From the NCBI GenBank assembly GCA_025084515.1, contig JAJAGP010002188.1, positions 1 to 64,000 on the forward strand: a stretch of 64,000 nt of DNA, in the 5' to 3' direction. Below the pieces are notes generated by a model. It ran no database searches. It saw nothing but the letters and a program-made list of their open reading frames with translations, and had not been told where the DNA came from. The stretch is from Ancistrus triradiatus. Its lineage: Eukaryota; Chordata; Actinopteri; Siluriformes; Loricariidae. Positions 12,046 to 21,885 of the stretch are shown here, in pieces. Numbering within the stretch: position 1 is the first letter of the stretch; each line of letters begins with the position of its first letter. A program made the position numbers and the translations under genes.

Positions 12046-13087
12046 ATGTGTAGAGCCTGTGGGTACAATTTTATTTTAATGTTTTATTCAGAAATGTTTA
12101 TGTGGGATAACATCTTTAAGTGTTAAGTAAAGTTTCTAGTTTCCAGAGCAAAGGCCATGTACAGCTCATGCGGCGTCTCATGGGTCTACCCACTCCATTT
12201 TTGAATTGTCGATACCCTATCAAAGGTGCCACGAAACGCAAACATAGGCATACCTTCCCACATAGACACTGAAGTCAACCACATATACACCCCACACACA
12301 AATAATCTTCTGAAATAATTCAAATGTACATGAATTGTATGGCATTTATATGTAATGTATAGGCCACTCTACAGGCACACATTTATATCCATGGGTCCAA
12401 ACATACTGTGATTTAGGTGATCTCCTCTGGTCATACCACCAGCTTTCAATACTGTGTACCATTGTATGTTTAGTCGGAAGGAGATCACACATTCAGAGAC
12501 TTCAAGGTTTAGAGGTGATGCATCCAAAGTGTGACTTTTACAAACACTGACTGTGTGTGTGTGTGTGTGTGCGCGCACACTGATGTGTGAAATTCTCACG
12601 TTATCTAAAACATTAAGCAATAAGCCCCAGAGATCCATTGAGTGTCTGTCTAAAGGTTGCATGCTGACAGAATAACTTGTCGGAAAGAGATCAGTAATAA
12701 TAGGACAAACAGAAAATTTATGACCATTTCTTGGTATGGGTGTTTGGAGGATGCCAAGATGGCCTGTGCAGCTAGTAAGGGGACATCTTTAGCACTACGG
12801 TAAGAGTAAAAATTTGTAATACATCCCACTGGCTAGCAGCAGAGAGAATTGTAGTTTGCTTTTGTTCTACAGGCTTGCCTTGCCTTTATGCTTTGCAAGC
12901 AGGACAAGTACTGTAATCCTGAAATCATTTATGAATATTCATTGATTTAAGATGTGATTTTGTTAGATAGTGTGGCATCATATGGGCTGGTGACTTTTTA
13001 AGAGCTGTCTAAGTCTTTTGCACTTATTCTCCAAAATACCAAGTATTTTGCCTTTTTTTCACTACATGGGAACAACTTCCCATGGGC

Positions 13088-13288
13088 ATTTACATTTACA
13101 TTTACAGCATTTAGCAGACGCCCTTACCCAGAGCGACTTACAATTGCTACAGTCTTACAGTCCAAGCAATTGTGGGTTAAGGGTCTTGCTCAAGGACCCA
13201 ACAGTGGCAGCTTGGCAGACGTGGGATTTGAACCCTGGACCTTCTGGTCCATAGTCCAGTACCTTACCCGCTAGGCTACCACAGTCCC
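13088..13288 (-). mobile_element. tRNA-derived SINE with LINE-type tail
   Basis: Read on the minus strand, it starts with a tRNA-like head (GGGACTGTGGTAGCCTAGCG with A-box, and GGTTCAAATCCC-type B-box). It passes through a core and ends in the tail GCGTCTGCTAAATGCTGTAA plus ATGTAAATG repeats. Other copies lie at 28012, 44603, 46583, 47905, 53933, 55152 and 55723. The tRNA-like part is a SINE promoter, not a tRNA gene. The frame 13018-13254 is only repeat sequence. Confidence 0.88.
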
Positions 13289-14174
13289 AAAAGTCCAGAA
13301 GATGTGCAATATGCTTCTGAAAGTGGGAGAGTGTTTCATTTTTAAAAAAGCCTCCGTTCCATGTTTACTGAAATCATTCTTTTGAGTCATAGATAGGTTG
13401 GTGTCATATGCCATATTTGCCATGTCATATGTTATGACACCATACAAGTATTTAAAATATTTGCCTATGCTCATGCTTATTTTTTTTTGTATACGTACTT
13501 GAGTCAATGGGCAAAGTTTTATAAGGGTGTTTATATATAATGTAAAATATAATATTATATGCATTTTCTTAAATATCACATAAAATTCATTTGTGTGGCC
13601 ATAAGGTATGTTCAAGAAACTGACATTGTTTGAAAATGACTTCATACCCTTGGCTTTTAGTAATGGAAGAACAAAAATGAATACAACAAATACAATGTGC
13701 AAGAGTATGGAATGTTAGAAATTAAAATTAAACAAGTACACTATCCCACTGTTGCAGGGATCTGGGTTCAAATCCCAGCAATGCGTTCAGGCCAGGTCAG
13801 ATGTCATGTGTCATCACAATTAGCTTTTTCTGAGAAATAGGTGGCCAGTCGGAAGATAATCCGCCGTCTCTGGGGAGGTGTGGTCTGTTGGAGTTGTGTT
13901 TTAGTTCACTGGAACTTTAAAGTCCAACCTTATCAGTCCAGAACCTGTATCAGTACTCCAGTTTCCCCCAGATTACCTCCCATTTCACCAGGGGTGCCCT
14001 TGGTGTTCCTCGAGCTGGGAGCCAAGTCCGTTTAAGATCTGTCCACACCATGTAATGCAGTTCAGGGCTGTTCCCACATTACAGCACCCTATGTTCTCTG
14101 GGATAGTTGCTGGAACCTCTGTGACCAGGAAAAGTGGAGTTAACTTCAAGCATTTTTTGAATCTTTCATTTCAG

Positions 14175-14216
14175 TGTCATACATGTAAATGCTGCAGGAT
14201 GTTCTTGAAGAAGAAG
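14175..14216 (+). other. Possible cryptic or poison cassette exon
   Basis: A pyrimidine-rich stretch ending in CTTTCATTTCAG precedes 42 nt that end in AAG before GTAAAC. If spliced between the flanking tbkbp1 exons, the phase-2 entry gives eleven codons and then TGA, so inclusion would truncate the protein after the start of the TBK1-binding region. The pattern could easily arise by chance in a long intron. Confidence 0.15.
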
Positions 14217-15087
14217 GTAAACCTAATAAACTGCATGTGGTTCTGTTTTATAGTGAAACAGTTGCTTTACTTACAACGTGCATTCACTAACCTGAGAACC
14301 ATCATGAATATGAGCAGTACGCAGCAGAAGTTGTTTCACTGCTAAAACAGCAGTTTCCCAACCACTATGATTAACCCTCTGCGAAAATGCAAGGTTGGAA
14401 AGGGCAGGAAAGAACATGCTATGCTTGCTTGCACTTGCTTGCTGGCCAGTTAAGTCTAAATCCCCAGAGCCTTTATCTGACACCATCAGAGCTGATATGA
14501 TTGGAGAAGTGCCTCTTTAGAGCAAGGCCTGGTGGTTTGCGTGAAATTGGTTTGGATGTCATCAGATAAAGGCATTCTGATGACATATGAACTTTCAGTT
14601 GCAACTTTGCACACTTATCTGTCTCACAGTAGTTATTTTAATCAGTTGACTGTCATCTTGGGGTCTATCTGCTGTACATCTTTAGGTTAGTCTTGAAATA
14701 TATGGTTGATGATTCATTGTGTATCTTGATAGTAGCAAGGTGCACTGTACTAAGCATTTAATTCGGAACAAATATCTGTCTGTGCTGTGCCAGTTGTAGT
14801 GAAGCTCCTGCAAGGAAATGATGTGCTGTTATTGGGACCGATTCTGAGAAAAATAGCACAGCGCAGCGGCGTCAGGAACAGGAGGAGTATATAATGTTTG
14901 AACAATGTTTTGCATATAGTTTACTATGCTGAAGTGTCAGTGCTCAGGGTTTAAATGCACTGACGGCGGTTGTGCTGTGGTTTGGTTGTTATGGCATGAC
15001 ATGATACGTTTTTGATTTTAAAAAATGTGTCTACGAAATACTTGAGCTGTAGCAAGGTGTAGCGAGCCCAAAATGTATCGCCCACAT

Positions 15088-15187
15088 NNNNNNNNNNNNN
15101 NNNNNNNNNNNNNNNNNNNNNNNNNNNNNNNNNNNNNNNNNNNNNNNNNNNNNNNNNNNNNNNNNNNNNNNNNNNNNNNNNNNNNNN
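15088..15187. other. Assembly gap of 100 N
   Basis: Exactly 100 N, which by convention marks a scaffold join of unknown length. It sits against the end of a family A Tc1 copy, so a repeat probably broke the assembly. Confidence 0.97.
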
Positions 15188-15279
15188 GGTCTTGCGTGAA
15201 AAGCTGATGATGTTTTAGGTCATTTTTTTGGAGAAACATAGAAAATTCTAAAGGGTACACAACATTTCAAACAGCACTG
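15188..15279. mobile_element. Tc1 family A inverted repeat, rest in the gap
   Basis: The sequence GATGATGTTTTAGGTCAT..., then AGAAAATTCTAAAGGGTACA and a terminal CAGCACTG before TA, equals the right inverted repeat of the copies at 2346 and 49584. The body of the element should lie within the gap. Confidence 0.8.
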
Positions 15280-15383
15280 TATAAACGTTATAGGTGCCAG
15301 TCTTGAAAGCACAGTTCTTCTGTGATTTGCTTGATTGTTGCTTCAGTAGAATAATACTTCTCTGTTTTTTCTCCGTCTCTCAG

Positions 15384-15499
15384 AGTGAACTTGGCCCTGG
15401 CCTACACTGAGCTCACTGAGGAGCTCAGCAGACTTCAAGCACTGAGCGCCAAACAGACAGAGATTTTGACGAAAGCCTCGCAGGAACAGAACAGCCCAG
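15384..15499 (+). CDS. tbkbp1: tbkbp1 exon: TBK1-binding domain core
   Basis: The exon lies between a CTCCGTCTCTCAG acceptor and a GTAGCA donor. Its first base completes Gln21; 38 codons follow (VNLALAYTELTEELSRLQAL, then SAKQTEILTKASQEQNSP) and its last base is the first of a Val codon. The AYTELTEELSRL helix followed by an (S)xxQxxIL segment is the core of the TBK1/IKK-epsilon binding domain shared by TBKBP1, AZI2 and TANK. It is expected to form a coiled-coil helix that docks on the kinase C-terminal coiled coil. Phase agreement with both neighbours (2/1 and 1/2) and the uninterrupted frame mark it as a real exon. It is residues 22-59 of the visible fragment. Confidence 0.93.
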
Positions 15500-16431
15500 G
15501 TAGCAAACATTCATGAAGACTCATTAGTATTCTAGAATGAAGGTACACAGTCGCTGGGAAAGGCTGTGGAAGAATGGATGATGTGTTGTGCCATTAGGAT
15601 GGCTCATTATGTGGCATGTACTTCAAACATCACTGCATTCACGATGAGCAGAAGAAAGCTTCCACTGTTGATGGTTTTTATTAGGTGGATGTGAAATATA
15701 ATATAGCTACTTTGTTAGATCTGTTTTTGTACAGTGTACCGCCTTCCTCTGAGACTTAGAATGCAGAAACATCTCATTCTGTATATCTTTAAACTTCTGC
15801 ACCCAACCGCACAACCAAAAAATGCTGTTTCCCTTTTGATAAAGGAAACCAGACCAAAAAAGCAGAAGTAGATATAGAGAAAAAAAACACTACTGATTCA
15901 GAGTCGGTGGTGATGATTTCTCTACATGGCTGATTGCTATCTTCACTTTGCAGGAAGCCCTATGTATGGCCTTGGTAGACTGGGTTTCAATTGTCACTTT
16001 TCCGTCAGATCAGAATTTACTTGCTTATGCTCTATTCACGTAAGAGAACCAGGCTGCTGTTATGCGTATAGCAGTCAAACAGAAAGGTGTAAAAGGTCTT
16101 GTTTAGAATGAAGGAAGTGAATGGCGGAGCTGTAGTTCACCCACACATGATTTGGAAAAATGACATGAGCTAAAAGAGGAAACACAGGAGAAAGGGGAAG
16201 TCATTACATACGTACACAACAGATACATTGGTGTATCTTTAAAGAGCCATATTTGCTCTGTGAGTCATGCTACTGATATGCTAATGTCCTGGTTTTGTTT
16301 TGTACTACTCTTGACATTTGAATATAGTAAAATAAAGAGTATTTTAAATAGCTTTTGTTTCTCAAAAAAAATTGTAAAGTCTAGATAAAAGAGATAAAAG
16401 CATTGATGTTTGTCCTGTTTCCTACGTTTAG
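15500..16431 (+). other. tbkbp1: tbkbp1 intron, no other feature
   Basis: A 932-bp intron with GTAGCA donor and CCTACGTTTAG acceptor. I recognise no repeat or RNA gene in it. The small open frame at 15926-16111 has no exon borders. Confidence 0.85.
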
Positions 16432-16812
16432 TCCAACGGCATTCTCCTGTGCCACACCAGAGGCATTCTCCTGTTCCACACCGCCACTCCCCCATCCAAC
16501 AGCGCCATTCCCCAATCCAACAACGCCACTCCCCTATCCAGCAAATCCACTCCCCTCTTCAGCAGCGCCGCTCACCAGTGCTACAACGCCTCTCCCCAGA
16601 TATGCACCGCCGCTCGCCCCTGCCTGAGCTCAACGACGGCCCGGCCTCCTACACCTGCAGACCTCCTACGCAGCACCTGAGAGCCAGCTTTCAAGGGCGC
16701 CGCAGCTACTCGGAGGTTGCCGATCCTTCCGCCTATCAACGCCCTCCTCGTTTCACCCTCGATCCCGTTTCCACCCTTCCCAAGCCCCGGCCCTACATCG
16801 AGAGCTACCACA

Positions 16813-16846
<34 letters not shown>

Positions 16847-17234
16847 CGGCCATATCATGGCCCAAAGACGAGGCTCTCAGTCTGGAATTCAGGCTATGGG
16901 AGGGGATGGTGGCATGGCTGAATCCCCAAGACACTCCAGAGATCTTTCTTTTCAGCATGCCGAGCTGTCTCATCTGCATTACGAGCCCCCGCCTAGTCCA
17001 GCACCGCTACATACCGCCCCTCAGCCGCCTCACTCCTCAGAAGATGAGGAAGAGTGGACCTGTCCTCACCCCATCAGTCCCCCGCGAACACTGGGTACAT
17101 CCGGCCCTGCCTCCAGCATGAGAGGCCCTGCCTCCTGTTCTGCCTTCCCCATTCCGGTGCGTCCCAACACCTTAAGCTGCCACTCCTCTGGATACCTGCA
17201 TGCAGAACATGCCCAGTCCTGGCCTTCCATTAAT
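16432..17234 (+). CDS. tbkbp1: tbkbp1 large exon: Ser-Pro repeats, polyQ, Pro-rich region
   Basis: This exon encodes residues 60-327 of the visible fragment, entering in phase 1 and leaving in phase 0 at a GTGAGT donor (17235). It starts with nine (R/I/L)xSP-type units (16434-16619, QRHSPVPH, RHSPIQQ and similar), which are likely sites for proline-directed kinases. Then come FQGRRSYSEVAD, a TLPKPR(P/A)Y block, a Gln10 tract at residues 188-197, an acidic SSEDEEEWTCPHP segment, SCSAFPIPV and YLHAEHAQSWPSIN. The order HSP repeats, GRRSYSE, TLPKPR, acidic segment, FPIP, HAEHAQSWPSIN is what I recall of mammalian TBKBP1. The region appears disordered. The long minus-strand frame 16581-16979 and the + frames at 16403 and 16717 are shadows of this GC-rich exon. 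The true exon stops at 17234, although the frame stays open to 17294. Confidence 0.95.
16815..16844 (+). repeat. tbkbp1: Coding CAG repeat (Gln10)
   Basis: Nine CAG codons and one CAA encode ten glutamines inside the large tbkbp1 exon. The near-pure CAG run makes length variation between individuals likely. Confidence 0.95.
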
Positions 17235-17689
17235 GTGAGTAAACCCAGTAGTTGTGTGTTATGGCATTCTCTGCTAGTGGCCAGTAGGTTCTGAGACTGA
17301 GCTTCAAAACTGCACAACCAGCACTGTTTGGCTTTAAACATCAGCATGTCTGTAAAACAGCATGTGTTTTGCACTTTGTTGTTGAAAAATACATGGACGT
17401 CAATGGAAAAGATCTTGAAGGAATTAATGTTGCTCTATAATCTCAGTGTATTTTTCGCAGTAACGTTTTAAGGGCCGTTTGTGAATGTAACTCCTGGTTG
17501 TAGTGCATGACAAAGGATTGCCAAAGTATCAGTGCCATGACATTTCTTGACGACGTGCCGATAACAGGTCTTCAGCTGAGGTTTGCACCCTTGCCCTTTA
17601 CGCACTGAAATTCCTCTACATTCCTCGATTCATTTCATATCGTGCTTTGTAGAGGGAGAAATATGCAAATCCTTTTGAATCTCTCTTTC

Positions 17690-18027
17690 AGAAACAGTGC
17701 ATTTAAACATTTAAATAATTTTCTCATGCATTTGTTGGCAAACTGGAGATCCTCTGCCCATCTGTACTCCTCAAAGACCTTTGTACCAAATCATGATTAT
17801 AATCACCTGTTTAAAATATCATTGCTTAGTTGTTTTTTTCACATTTCTAGCCCTAATTGTCCATGTATGACTTTTTTGGAATGTGGTACAGACCTGTAAT
17901 GCAGGAATGGATATTTATTAACAAATGGAATTAAGTTGACCAGACAAAACGTTAAATATCTTGGGTTCATGCAACAAAATGAAAATTCAATGTATATAAT
18001 ATCCCAACATTTTCTTCTTTGGGGTTG
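17690..18027. mobile_element. ISRm11-like Tc/mariner right-end fragment
   Basis: It matches the right end of the element at 45433-47143: AACTGGAGATCCTCTGCCCA, AAATCATGATTATAATCACC, AATGCAGGAATGGAT and the terminal TTTGGGGTTG before TA. Only the last third of the element is present. The frame at 17839-18189 on the minus strand is repeat. Confidence 0.75.
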
Positions 18028-18189
18028 TATTAAGCAGGAGCTTTTACTGTAATATGTACCCTTTTCATCAGTGATCATTCTTGAGCAGATATTACCAGAA
18101 TTGTGGACCATTCTCTGAGACATGTAAGAAGGTGTGTGCTGATACGAGTGTATGAGCATGGTTTGGATTGGTATGGCCGAAAACAACAC

Positions 18190-18312
18190 GCATTCTGTAG
18201 TAGTTCTACAATTACAAACTGTAGTACAACTGTTTCTCTACATACTTTGTGTCCTCTTGTTCTCTTCTGTAATGGTCAGGACCCCCACAAGACCACAACA
18301 TCTGGTTAATGA
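18190..18312. mobile_element. MITE E left-half fragment
   Basis: GTAGTTCTACAATTACAAAC, then ACTGTTTCTCTACATACTTT and a GGTCAGGACCCCCACA block, match the left part of the MITE copy at 21886. Its other half is missing. Confidence 0.65.
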
Positions 18313-18528
18313 TACTCCTGTGGTCGTCCTTCCCAAAAATTAATGGGGTAGAGGTGGAGGTCAAGTGGCTCAGAGGCTCCATTCAGTAATATTATAACTA
18401 TAGAGAAAAAAGGTAATTCCTCATCAAAAAGGGCAGTGGTCATTGTACTTAATAAAATGGCATTTACGTGTGCTTTACTGTAACATAATGCTGTATGTAC
18501 TGAATGCCCATCTTTGATCTGCCTGCAG

Positions 18529-18660
18529 CTATGGATAGAAACAGAGGAGGAGACCGAGGTGAGGAGCTGCCCGCTGTGCCAACTGATCTTTCCTGTCGGG
18601 TATCCTGACGATGCCCTGATCAAGCACATTGACTCGCACTTGGAGAACAGCAAGATCTGA
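18529..18660 (+). CDS. tbkbp1: tbkbp1 last coding exon: C-terminal zinc finger
   Basis: It enters in phase 0 after GCCTGCAG and encodes 43 residues followed by TGA at 18658-18660. Residues 341-364 of the fragment form a CX2C-X15-HX3H zinc finger (Cys341, Cys344, His360, His364), in the block SCPLCQLIFPVGYPDDALIK followed by HIDSHLENSKI. This is the UBZ-like finger that ends vertebrate TBKBP1, and the sequence is nearly identical to what I recall of the mammalian C-terminus. It is the clearest evidence for the gene's identity. It lacks the second domain seen in TAX1BP1/CALCOCO-type proteins with similar fingers. The stop codon lies at the family's usual end. Confidence 0.96.
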   Translation, partial: LWIETEEETEVRSCPLCQLIFPVGYPDDALIKHIDSHLENSKI

Positions 18661-19440
18661 CATTGTTGCCTCACCACAACCTCTCATTTAAACCCAGTGT
18701 CCATTAACATCACTTAACAAGTCCTACAGGTTTAGCTGAGTTAACTGTAGAATAAGCTGAGATAGAAGACAGAGCCTCATAAATTGAGGTTTAGTGTAAA
18801 TGTAGAATATGCAGTGTGTGGTTAAAATTATGCCACTGGGAGTTTTGACACCGTTGAAGCATAATGCTGTCATAATCCGGTCCTTTCCCACTATTGTCTG
18901 TTTTGAGATAGTGGAGAAGTTTTTTTTTGAATATCTGAACATAGGCCATATCTGTACAAGCGTATGCTTCTTTACTTGGGAGACACAAACAGTTATAATA
19001 CAGTAATACATAATAAGTGTTCATTCTGCTCTGTGCAGGCATTCACTACATTTTAAACTATAACTTCAATCATCCTTTACTGTTTATCCCTAGGCATGGC
19101 CATACATAGTGCATACACGGGCCACAGAGTTTAATTCATGTAGAGTGACTGAGGACTGTCTGGATTTCGTGACAAAGGTGTCCTGCAGGGCGGGACTTTA
19201 TGGCCAGTGTAGTACTGCAATAGTAGCTGTATGCTGACTGCATTTCAAAGGTGGGTCTAAATTTCTGCACTTTATACAAACTCTATCATTTAGTTCACTT
19301 TTGCAAATATCACTAAGACGAGGGCAAAAAAGAACATACAGATTTTATTTTTAATATTACCAAATGTCTCTCTTAATTACATCTTACAGTATCTTGATAG
19401 AATTTCCCTTTAATAAAACTATACACACATGTATGTAAGT
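18661..19440 (+). other. tbkbp1: tbkbp1 3' UTR (probable)
   Basis: Non-coding, AT-rich sequence follows the stop codon with no repeat that I recognise, up to a possible cleavage zone after the AATAAA at 19412. The end point is a guess; a longer UTR is possible. Confidence 0.5.
19412..19417 (+). terminator. Candidate poly(A) signal AATAAA
   Basis: A canonical hexamer 752 bp after the tbkbp1 stop codon, followed by a short GT-containing stretch (CATGTATGTAAGT). Other AATAAA copies further on lie within or next to repeats. Confidence 0.4.
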
Positions 19441-19937
19441 CAATCCATAATATATGTAAAATGTAAACTCGCAAATACATTGACTGTTTGTCTTCCTGTG
19501 TATAAATTCCTTGATGATAAAGTGCATCCTAAAATGTTATACATGGAACATGATTCGAACAGCGCTCAACAAAACTCTCATCAAACAAACTTATTTATCA
19601 GTGTTCTTTCAGTAGGATTGTTGTAACGTCTCGAGGTTTATCTGTACTTATACAAAGTCAGCTTCAGAATTATTGGAACCCTGGATTGAAAATATTCTGG
19701 ATGGAAAATCACTGGACAAAATATTAGTTACCTGTGACTGAAATGTATCTAATAGTGTGAATACCTCCAGAAATTCCTGACGAGAATTTTCCTGTAGACA
19801 AGATTTAACTGTTTGACCATACGCTTTTTTCGATATACCACCTGCAAATTCAGCTACTTCCTTACATTAATCTCCTTTGCACACCTAATCTGCAATCACC
19901 TCACTCCTTTTTTGCCAGTCATTAACCTATATGTATA

Positions 19938-20530
19938 CAGTGGGCAAAAGTATTTAGTCAGCGCAACTGATGGTGTGGCAAGGTTGCGCGCGAGGTACTT
20001 GTGAATAAATAAAGAGAGATATCCTGGCTAATTAAAAGAATAGATCACAACAAACTAGAAGGGGCTACAAAGAGAGAAAAAAAGGAGAGAAAGAAGAAGG
20101 GGGGGAAGAGAGAGCGTAACTATGATAAAAAAAATAGGAAGAAAAATCCAGGAAATCACATTGCAGGATTTTTAAAGAATTTAATTGTAAATCATGGTGG
20201 AAAATAAGTATTTAGTCAATAACAAAAGTTCAACTCAATACTTGTAGTTGTAACTGGTATTTTGGCCCATTCCTCCATGCAGATCTCCTCTAGAGCAGTG
20301 ATGTTTTGGGGCAACACGGACTTTCAACTCCCTCCACAAATTTTCTATGGGGTTGAGGTCTGGAGACTGGCTAGGCCACTCCAGAACCTTGAAATGCTTT
20401 TTACTCAGCCACTCCTTCATTGCTCGAGCGGTGTGTTTGGGATCACTGTCATGCTGGAAGACCCAGCCACGTTCCATCTTCAATGCTCTCACTGATGGAA
20501 GGAGGTTTTGGCTAAAAATCTCACGATACG
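19938..20530 (-). mobile_element. Tc1 family B, truncated copy
   Basis: The end CAGTGGGCAAAAGTATTTAG follows TA at 19936. The body carries the transposase C-terminus on the minus strand: ERGWVFQHDSDPKHTARAMK near 20470-20410, then EWPSQSPDLNPIENLWRELK near 20390-20320. The element stops abruptly near 20530 and unrelated sequence follows, so the frame 20651-20235 is a chimera of transposase and flanking DNA. Part of the left inverted repeat (19970-20120) is replaced by purine-rich sequence. Confidence 0.85.
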
Positions 20531-20639
20531 ACTGTATACTACAGTCCCACTTGTATTTCAACCAGTGACCAGTCTCCTCATTATATAACGTCTCTGGTAA
20601 CAGACAGGGGCTGTACATCATCCAGTGTTGCAAGTTTAT

Positions 20640-20866
20640 AGCAAGATTCAAGTGAGACCTACCAACGGTCTCAAACTTGGCAGCTTAGCGGGGTAGAATT
20701 TCATTTGCAAGACATTTGTCACAGTTTAAGCTCGGCAAGGGCCAAAGGCGAGGTTGGCATTTTTCAAGGTAAAATGCATAGAAGAAATCCGTCCTGCCTT
20801 CACAGGTGGCGAGAGATGAGGTTGGTGAGATAACGGGGGAGTGAGATAACAAGGTTCGGCTGTGCG
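20640..20866 (-). repeat. Unassigned interspersed repeat X, copy 1
   Basis: The reverse complement matches 36145-36330 over most of its length: CCTTGTTATCTCAC, GGCAGGACGGATTTC against GACAGGTCGGATTTC, TGCATTTTACCT against TGCACTTTACCT, and GTCTTGCAAATGAAATTCTA against GTCTTGGCAGCAATGAAATT. I do not recognise the family. Confidence 0.6.
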
Positions 20867-20870
20867 TGTC

Positions 20871-20876
<6 letters not shown>

Positions 20877-20903
<27 letters not shown>
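20877..20903. repeat. (TA)n microsatellite
   Basis: An uninterrupted TA run between repeat X and a MITE E copy. Confidence 0.95.
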
Positions 20904-20904
20904 G

Positions 20905-21330
20905 GTTGGTGTGATTGGATCAGACACTGCTCCACTTTATTAGAGACATTCACTATATTGCTCCACCTTGTAGATGTAAAGTCAGAGACAGCAGCTCATC
21001 TGTTGCTGCACAGTATGTGTTAATCATCCTCTAATCCTTCATCAGTGGTCACAGGACACTACCTACAGGATGCTGGTGGCTGGATACTTTCAGTTGGTGG
21101 GCTATTTTTAGTCCAGCGGTGACACTGAAGTGTTTTAAAACTCCACCAGCACTGCTGTGTCTGATCCACTCATAACAGTACAACCACCACCACCAGCATC
21201 AGTGTCACTAAAGTACTGAGAATGACTCACCACCCAAATAGTACCTGATATGTGAGTGTCCTGACTATTACAGAACAGAGTAAAGAGAACAATAAAAGTG
21301 ATGGACTAGAGTCTGTAATTACATGGGTGC
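20905..21330. mobile_element. MITE E, partial copy
   Basis: It shares with the copy at 21886 the blocks GTCCAGCGGTGACACTGAAG, CTGATCCACTCATA, CAGTGTCACTAAAGTACTGA and CACCACCCAAATAGTACCTG. It begins with a TCCACTTTATTAGAGACATT end block. There is no coding capacity. Confidence 0.7.
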
Positions 21331-21394
21331 CAATTATTCTGGAGCCAGCTCCAAATAAATACAACAAGAATGTTTGCTGAAACTTCACTTGAGT

Positions 21395-21630
21395 GCAAAC
21401 GTTTGCATGTACACACACCAACTCACTCACTCTCACTGGGACGCACCAGAAAGGCCAGCTGACCCATCATATGTCTTTGGAGTGTGGGAGGAAAGTGTAG
21501 TGCATGTAGGAATCCTACATAGTCACAGACAGAACAAGCAAACCCCACACAGGCAGCAGCCTGGCCAGGACGTCAGTATGGGTCTCTTGAGTGGTGAGAT
21601 AACATTGCTAACCTTTGCAACCCATGCCAC
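21395..21630 (-). mobile_element. DANA/Mermaid-type SINE, diverged
   Basis: The minus strand carries the usual SINE core signs in order: AAAGACATATG (from CATATGTCTTTGGAGTGTGG), a GTGTGGGGTTTGC block and a GTGAGTGAGTTGG stretch. The tRNA-like head end is near 21630. It is diverged. Confidence 0.55.
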
Positions 21631-21885
21631 CATGCAAAAGGACAATTGAACAAACAATTTCACTGAAAAAACACTGTGGAACTGAAAAAACCCGAAGGCA
21701 ACTAATTTAATATGTTATCAAGAAAGAATCACCAAACATTTAGACAAGCTTTAGAACAGATATGTAAGGAACTAAGGTGGGTGGAGGGCAAATACTAACA
21801 GATCCAAAAGCTGCTTAGAGGATAAAGAAAGAGAAGCATTATAAAGTGTAGGAATGCAAGTTCTATGTACAATATGTACAGCATA

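Larger units (their letters stand above)
3869..15383 (+). other. tbkbp1: tbkbp1 intron of about 11.5 kb
   Basis: The intron joins GTAAGT (3869) to CTCTCAG (acceptor ending 15383) and splits a Gln codon after its second base. It holds a GT-carrying repeat, a mariner relic, a LINE 3' end, two Tc1 elements, a SINE, the inverted repeat of another Tc1 and a 100-N gap, so its true length is uncertain. The parts not listed separately (about 3882-5400, 5790-6490, 7260-8180, 9131-9626, 12046-13087, 13289-15087) show no gene and no repeat that I recognise, apart from a short GT/GC run at 12552-12580. Confidence 0.85.
17235..18528 (+). other. tbkbp1: tbkbp1 last intron with two transposon fragments
   Basis: The 1,294-bp intron has a GTGAGT donor and a TTTGATCTGCCTGCAG acceptor. 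It holds an ISRm11-like end (17690-18027) and a MITE fragment (18190-18312). The remainder shows nothing that I recognise. Confidence 0.88.

Noticed and set aside
13271..13702. 143-codon minus-strand frame
   Set aside because: AT-rich intron sequence with no domain, no splice context and biased hydrophobic/aromatic composition.
16581..16979. 132-codon minus-strand frame
   Set aside because: It is the shadow of the GC-rich tbkbp1 exon; its poly-Leu run is the antisense of the CAG tract.
20235..20651. 138-codon minus-strand frame with a transposase domain
   Set aside because: The N-terminal third is flanking DNA read through the truncation point of a Tc1 copy, so it is a chance fusion and not a domesticated gene.
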